DNA of 64,000 nucleotides, taken from contig OZ026629.1 in assembly GCA_964020975.1 (NCBI GenBank), positions 45,806,961-45,870,960 on the forward strand, written 5' to 3'. The DNA is from Hermodice carunculata. Its lineage: Eukaryota; Annelida; Polychaeta; Eunicida; Amphinomidae. Both the position numbers and the translations under genes were made by a program. Positions within the stretch are counted from its first letter, which is position 1, and every line of letters starts with the position of its first letter. This document shows, piece by piece, positions 59,301 to 64,000 of the stretch. The notes under the pieces are model-generated. The model saw nothing but the letters and a program-made list of their open reading frames with translations. It did no database searches and was not told where the DNA came from.

Positions 59301-61440
59301 TTGAATCTTGTGCAGCTGCCTGCATAGTGGTGTGACCGTTTATAACAAAACGTCCGACACATCGCATTGTGGTGGTAAATATCTTAACACGACCAAGTAT
59401 ACAATTTTTACGTGATAAAGTGATGGCCCAAAAGGAGTTCTATTTGGAGAATTCCATCATTCAGAAAGGACAAGAAAAGTTGAAGCCCTATATTACAGCA
59501 ATTTTAGTTCCAGGCCATGAAGAATTACCTAAAATGACAGTCAAATTAAGGGTTTGAGAAAATAGCTTGAAAATGGTTTTTGTTCAACACAATAAGTAAA
59601 GCATGTCCTACAGGCTGCTATACATACATGTGATTGTCCATGGTAAATGTTGTGACCCCATGTTGCAGGGGTGTATGTATCGCCACTTATTTCCCTAAAA
59701 TTTATTTATTTTCATCCGTCACCTTATTGTAGTCAATTTTTACATGATTTAAAATTAGGCAAAGCCACGTTCTTTCCACTTTTTGGGACACTACTTTGCT
59801 TGTGACCATAAGGACGAGAGATACACGAAAACATTATTGGTAACCACCATATTTTAAGGCCCACGAGCTGAGAAGTATTAATGAAAAAGGGTTTAACCTA
59901 TAATTACTAGAAAGAGCATGATCCACAGATTTCAAATATACTTATGATTTCAACTTTTTGAGCTACTTGTTAAATAAACATTGTAATCAATGACAAACGT
60001 GTCAAATTTCAGACCCCTTCTTCAAATAGGATACTACTTTTGGTTTGATTCAAAACTCAATTTTTTTCACAAAAATAATGCACATTAGTGTATCTAGCAA
60101 GAGGACTGTGACAGTCCTGTGCACAGCCGACATGTAAATATACCCTTGTGATTTTTTTAAGATGTGCCCAAAAAACAAAGAAATCTCCCCCCCCCCCCCC
60201 CCAAAAAATCCAAAAGTCAATAAAGCATGACCACTTGCACAAATCTGGCAGAGACCCACCCAAGGTACACAGTCACTAAGTTTAAAGTCAATCTGGTTGA
60301 AGGTTTAGGAGAAAAAGTTGAAAATCTGAATTAGCATTATTATGCCCATAATCAATGTGAAAAAGTGCACTTACCGATTAGTACCTGAATTGAGAAAAAA
60401 AATCGTTAAAAATCAGGAATTCACAGCATTGCCATCTCATGAACAACTTCTTTGACCCTTCCACAAGGAAAATATCCACCAAGCTTCAGCTTAATCTGAG
60501 TGACCGTTCTGGAGAAGAAGTCAAAAATAGCAAAAACACACAAAAAAATCATAAAAAAATAAAAATTGCAGCACCACCTTTTGAACAAATTAAGAACTAG
60601 GAGTGTTCCTGTGTGATATCGAACGAATTGGGTGAAAGGTTTCAAAGAAGTTTTTTAAGATTTGCCCCCCCCCCCAAAAAAAAATTAAAATAGAATAATA
60701 AACAATCAAACAAACAAAAACACACACACAAAAAAAATGAAAAAAATCACTGCAGCAGACCATTTGAACAATCTGAGTAGAGATTAACCCAAGGTACATT
60801 ACCACCAACTTTGAAGTGAATCTGGCTGACGGTTTTGGAGAAATTGATTGTTGAGGACAGATGACAGATGACAGATGACAGATGACAATGGACAAAGGAC
60901 CATAAGATTAGCTCAGCTACTGATAAGTCAGCTGAGCTAAAAAAAGGTGTCAAATGATTTTTTTTTATACATACATCTTGTTTGCCTTTCCTGATTTGTG
61001 CTTTCAAACATGTAGGGAGCCAAAAGTACAGAAACATGAAGTTTAATTTGTCATATCTGTAAATCAAGCACTGCATGATCAAAAAATCCATTGATATGTT
61101 TTTGAGCTGGACTGGTGTACATTATTTCTGAGAAAAACGTTGAAGATTGAATAAAACGGAGAAATATCTATTAGACGGTGTCTGAAATCTGACATTCTCC
61201 TCATGTATCTGAATGTTTATCGAAGTGTTAGTGAAATATTTCTAAATTATAATCCTATTTAAAATATGTCAAATGGGCCTTTCCAGTAAAATATAGCTTC
61301 ACCACGTTTCCAATTGCAAGTTTTCAATCTGTAGGCCTTGGAAGGTAGTGGCTACCTAAAAAATTGTTTTGGTGTATCTTGTGTCATTAAACAACTTGAT
61401 GACCTTGAGGTATCATCACTTCTACAGTGTGCAGGTAAAT
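58163..61440 (+). CDS. possible host gene: weak three-exon chain
   Basis: The possible first exon starts at an ATG in good context (AAGATGGCGGG, 58163), reads MAGLGKLVIGSR and meets GTAAAC. A second open segment ends at 59551 and includes MAQKEFYLENSIIQKGQEK and a HEELPKMTVKLR tail. Its acceptor, at AAAG before TGATGGCC, lacks a pyrimidine tract, and its donor would be GTTTGA. A third segment runs from CTGTAG at about 61335 to GCAG/GTAAAT at about 61430 (LEGSGYLKNCFGVSCVIKQ) and has good splice signals. The phases can be made compatible (1, then 0), but two of the splice sites are poor and I recognise no family. A further frame at about 61940-62070 (KDWLLNVANLILQLLDKD) looks protein-like but does not fit the phase of the previous donor. 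This is a guess at a gene region, not a model. Confidence 0.22.
60080..60945 (+). repeat. dispersed repeat with three related blocks and a terminal hairpin
   Basis: Three blocks of about 250 bases share CCAAGGTACA or CCAAGCTT, then AAGT(C/G)AATCTGG and GGTTTTGGAGAA-like phrases. The last is followed by four GACAGAT(G) repeats (60857-60885), GGACAAAGGACCATAAG and a hairpin TTAGCTCAGCT/AGCTGAGCTAA (60908-60940) before an A run. This end (short repeats, AGCTCAGCTG hairpin, A run) resembles a repeat class common in molluscan and other marine invertebrate genomes. Confidence 0.6.
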
Positions 61441-62315
61441 TAATGGTCTCACTTCCTGGGTCTTACTTCTGCTCATGTAGCACAAGGGTCGTGATTTACA
61501 GCTTCTGGATGGTACGAAGGCCAAAAAAAATATAATGTATTCCCCCGAACAGACCAAAATTTATTTTGTTTTTTTTTGGGGGGGGGGGGGGGTAGGTAGG
61601 TAGGCACAATTTTTTTAATCTGACAATTTGGGTGGGTTGGTAGGTTTTCTTTGTTAAATATTCCACAATTTTTGGAAGGTAGGTGTTTTTATTTATTTAT
61701 TTTTTTAATCTATTTATTTTTTTTTAATTTTTTTATTTTTTTGGTCGGAAGTAAGTTAACAGGGGTCGATAGGGGGGTTTAGAGATGGATCAGTCGAGTT
61801 TGGGGTAAGAAACTATTCTTTTTTTTTTTTTTTGGCCTAAGTGACTTCACACTTCCAGGTCATTGGTGTGAACATTTGAATTTTGAAAAGAGCTAAAGAA
61901 AAGTGTCAAAGCCCTATATCAATCCTTCTCATGACAATTCACATCAGTGTCCCTTGCTGGGAAATCCTCAAGGATTGGCTCCTGAACGTAGCAAATTTAA
62001 TTTTGCAGTTACTAGATAAGGATATTAAGCTAGAGCTTCTGATGCAACCCACAACAGGGGAAAGGGAATAGCTGTTCGCTTTCATAGTAGACTTTTTTGC
62101 AAAGAGATGTGAACAAATGAAAATGTGTACATAACAACAGGTGATAGGAAGGGAATAGAAAATTGCTGTTCTCTTATGTATTGTTGACCTTTTTTTGGCC
62201 ACACACATGAACAAATGAAAAAGTGTATTTAACAAGGTGAAAGGGCATCTGCTTTTATGGAGTCTAACATATGAGCAAGAAACAGAGTATTTAATACATA
62301 TCATTTGGTAACATG
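60950..62315. other. low-complexity and possible exon remnants
   Basis: Contains the possible exon at 61336-61430, a G run (61576-61592), TTTATTTATT low complexity (61690-61745), a T run (61820-61835) and a protein-like frame at about 61940-62070. Two blocks at 62070-62230 share ATAGAAAATTGCTGTTC-like and TGAACAAATGAAAA phrases, so a short local duplication is present. Confidence 0.35.
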
Positions 62316-62317
62316 AA

Positions 62318-62319
62318 CT

Positions 62320-62389
<70 letters not shown>
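62318..62389 (+). repeat. (CT)n microsatellite
   Basis: About 35 CT units; the ERERER minus frame is an artefact. Confidence 0.95.
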
Positions 62390-62393
<4 letters not shown>

Positions 62394-62399
62394 AACTCT

Positions 62400-64000
62400 A
62401 CTTCCTCAGCTTTATGTATAAAGTGATACCTGCTATTTAAGACCATTTTTACTGCCAGCAAAGTGGTCTTTAGCTACTGTTTAACATACATGTGTATTTA
62501 ACAGAGGAGTACAGTAAGGGCTCTCCAAAGAGTGGTCTTTAAACTATGTGATTGTATACTGGAGGTGTTCGTAAGAACAGGTACCGCTGTGAGAACAAAA
62601 TACAAAGTGCTTGTTGCTTATATTGAAAATAATTTATTGTAATCTCTCATTGTGCACAACCACTTAAAAGAGACAAAATTTATTAGAAAGTAATCAGTAT
62701 AGTTTTAACAAAACAGAAAGCCTTGATTTAGTGATTCTTGTCCAAGTTCACACCCACAGGTCAATAATCATGATGACAAAACTAAGAAGTTATAAACAGT
62801 GTGTTTTTTAGTTATATACATATTTTTTTATATTCAATAATCATTTCCCCTTATTTGAGCCACAGCAAGTTTCTTACAGTATGATTACCCTGCACACGAT
62901 GAAAAAGGTGAACAGCAATATAACATGAAAGGACCATAATACAGGAAACACTTTATATGTTTGTGTGTGTCTGTGTGCCTTTTTTAATTATTTAGCCACC
63001 ACAAACAAAAGTATCATCATGCCGCTTGTGGTTAGTACAAGATGAAAAAGAATAACGAAACCAAGAACTGCTCATCACTGTCACTCTTGAATACATAGAA
63101 TTGATGCACAAGTACCACACAAAGAATGCTGAAGAATTCTCTTTCCTCAAGCTGAAACATCACAGTCCAGTTGATTGGTCTGTAGCCTGATGCAAGGCCT
63201 TGTCCACAGCAGTTTACATTTTACGTCTTCCTCTATATGCGAAACCAGAACTGCTGTGGTATGACTCGGCAATAGTTTGATCACAGGTGTGGATGGATTC
63301 CTGTATACAAAAGTTGGTGCTGAATCCAGTCTACGGGTGTCAAACACACATACAATAGTGGAACCAGATCAAATGACACTCCATCATGTACTTGTCTATC
63401 TGCAAAGGATCTTTACTATTTGGTTATGTAGGAGTTTGGCAATTTGCACAAAGTTTTCGATCGGCGATCACTAATTAATGATGCCCCTTAATATCATTAA
63501 TCCAGAACTTTTGTTTACAAGGGTGAAACCTTGTTATAAATGAATCCATCTGTCCTCGACAAAAATGAGTCAGATAAATGAATCAAAATAGCAAACAAAT
63601 TGTTTTTAAGTCCTTCAAAAGGTCTACTTTTAAGTAAATATATCAGATATTGGATGTGTCTTTTTCAATGCGGTTTCACTGTAATTGATATTTCCATGTG
63701 CATTAATTATCAAAGTTATACAAGTACTCAACACTTAGTCAATAAACATAAAAATCTCAGACAAAGTCCCCCAACAATGATCTTAATCCTAGAAAATCTC
63801 AAAGCCATTGATTAATGCTGCATTGTGAATATACAAGCACGTATACCATCTTAGACAAGGATTAATTCTGCATTATTGTGAATATACAAGAACCATCAGG
63901 GATTCTAAGCTACAAATGATACCATTCCATATCTACCCTTTCCTGAGTTTGCATTATATACCACAAGGTGTGAAACAATGATATTGACCCTAAAGTGCAT
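62400..64000. other. no recognised feature
   Basis: AT-rich sequence. Short frames (63347-63147 minus, 63600-63815 plus) have no family resemblance. A 30-base phrase (AATTCTGCATTATTGTGAAT versus AATGCTGCATTGTGAATATA) is duplicated at about 63813 and 63863. Confidence 0.45.

Noticed and set aside
63147-63347. 66-codon minus frame that looks protein-like
   Set aside because: No splice acceptor, family match or nearby poly(A) signal that I could defend.

Overview
This window comes from an animal nuclear genome, most likely a marine invertebrate (a deuterostome such as a hemichordate, cephalochordate or echinoderm, or a lophotrochozoan; the sequence alone does not decide). Reasons: split genes with GT/AG introns, AT-rich DNA, abundant microsatellites, CR1/Jockey-type LINEs, Harbinger and piggyBac-like DNA transposons, and TGACCT-rich dispersed repeats typical of such genomes. 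No bacterial gene organisation, CRISPR array or rRNA is visible. Most open reading frames here are translations of microsatellites or antisense shadows.

Host genes. One gene is well supported: a METTL27/WBSCR27-like class I SAM-dependent methyltransferase on the minus strand (31175 down to 21189). It has five coding exons whose phases and motifs fit exactly (219 residues). Two weaker candidates are a 66-codon reading frame with poly(A) signals at 12330-12130 (minus) and a possible exon chain starting at ATGGCGGG near 58163 (plus).

Layout. 1-5.5 kb: a TA-flanked element with ~50-bp terminal inverted repeats, enclosing a 124-base foldback and other repeats. 5.5-12 kb: a tandem array of modular repeats, each ending in a (GAAA)n tract followed by one of three different hairpins; one copy carries a SINE-like insertion with a 15-base target duplication. 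13-17 kb: a cluster of LINE fragments. 17-20 kb: a copy of a dispersed repeat called family R here. 21-31 kb: METTL27, whose large first intron holds two LINE pieces and a tRNA-headed SINE. 32-37 kb: a fossil DIRS-like tyrosine-recombinase retroelement with long inverted ends, flanked by a palindromic minisatellite. 37-39 kb and 43-46 kb: more TGACCT-rich modular units and an array of five hairpin modules. 39-42 kb and 46-48 kb: further R copies, one split by a MITE with a TGGA duplication. 48.6-52.5 kb: a Harbinger element with a second, related Harbinger nested in it. 53-56 kb: a piggyBac-like MITE and a longer LINE copy with a 2A-like motif. 57.3-58 kb: an array of about 25 CCCAGGG palindromes. 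58-64 kb: mostly unassigned sequence with one dispersed repeat.

The most unusual signals are the modular (GAAA)n-hairpin family with interchangeable ends, the three unrelated palindrome-iterated minisatellites, the dense nuclear-receptor-like half-sites spread by repeat units, the same internal deletion in two LINE copies, and the Harbinger self-nesting. All functional statements rest on reading the sequence and on family knowledge; no database search was possible.
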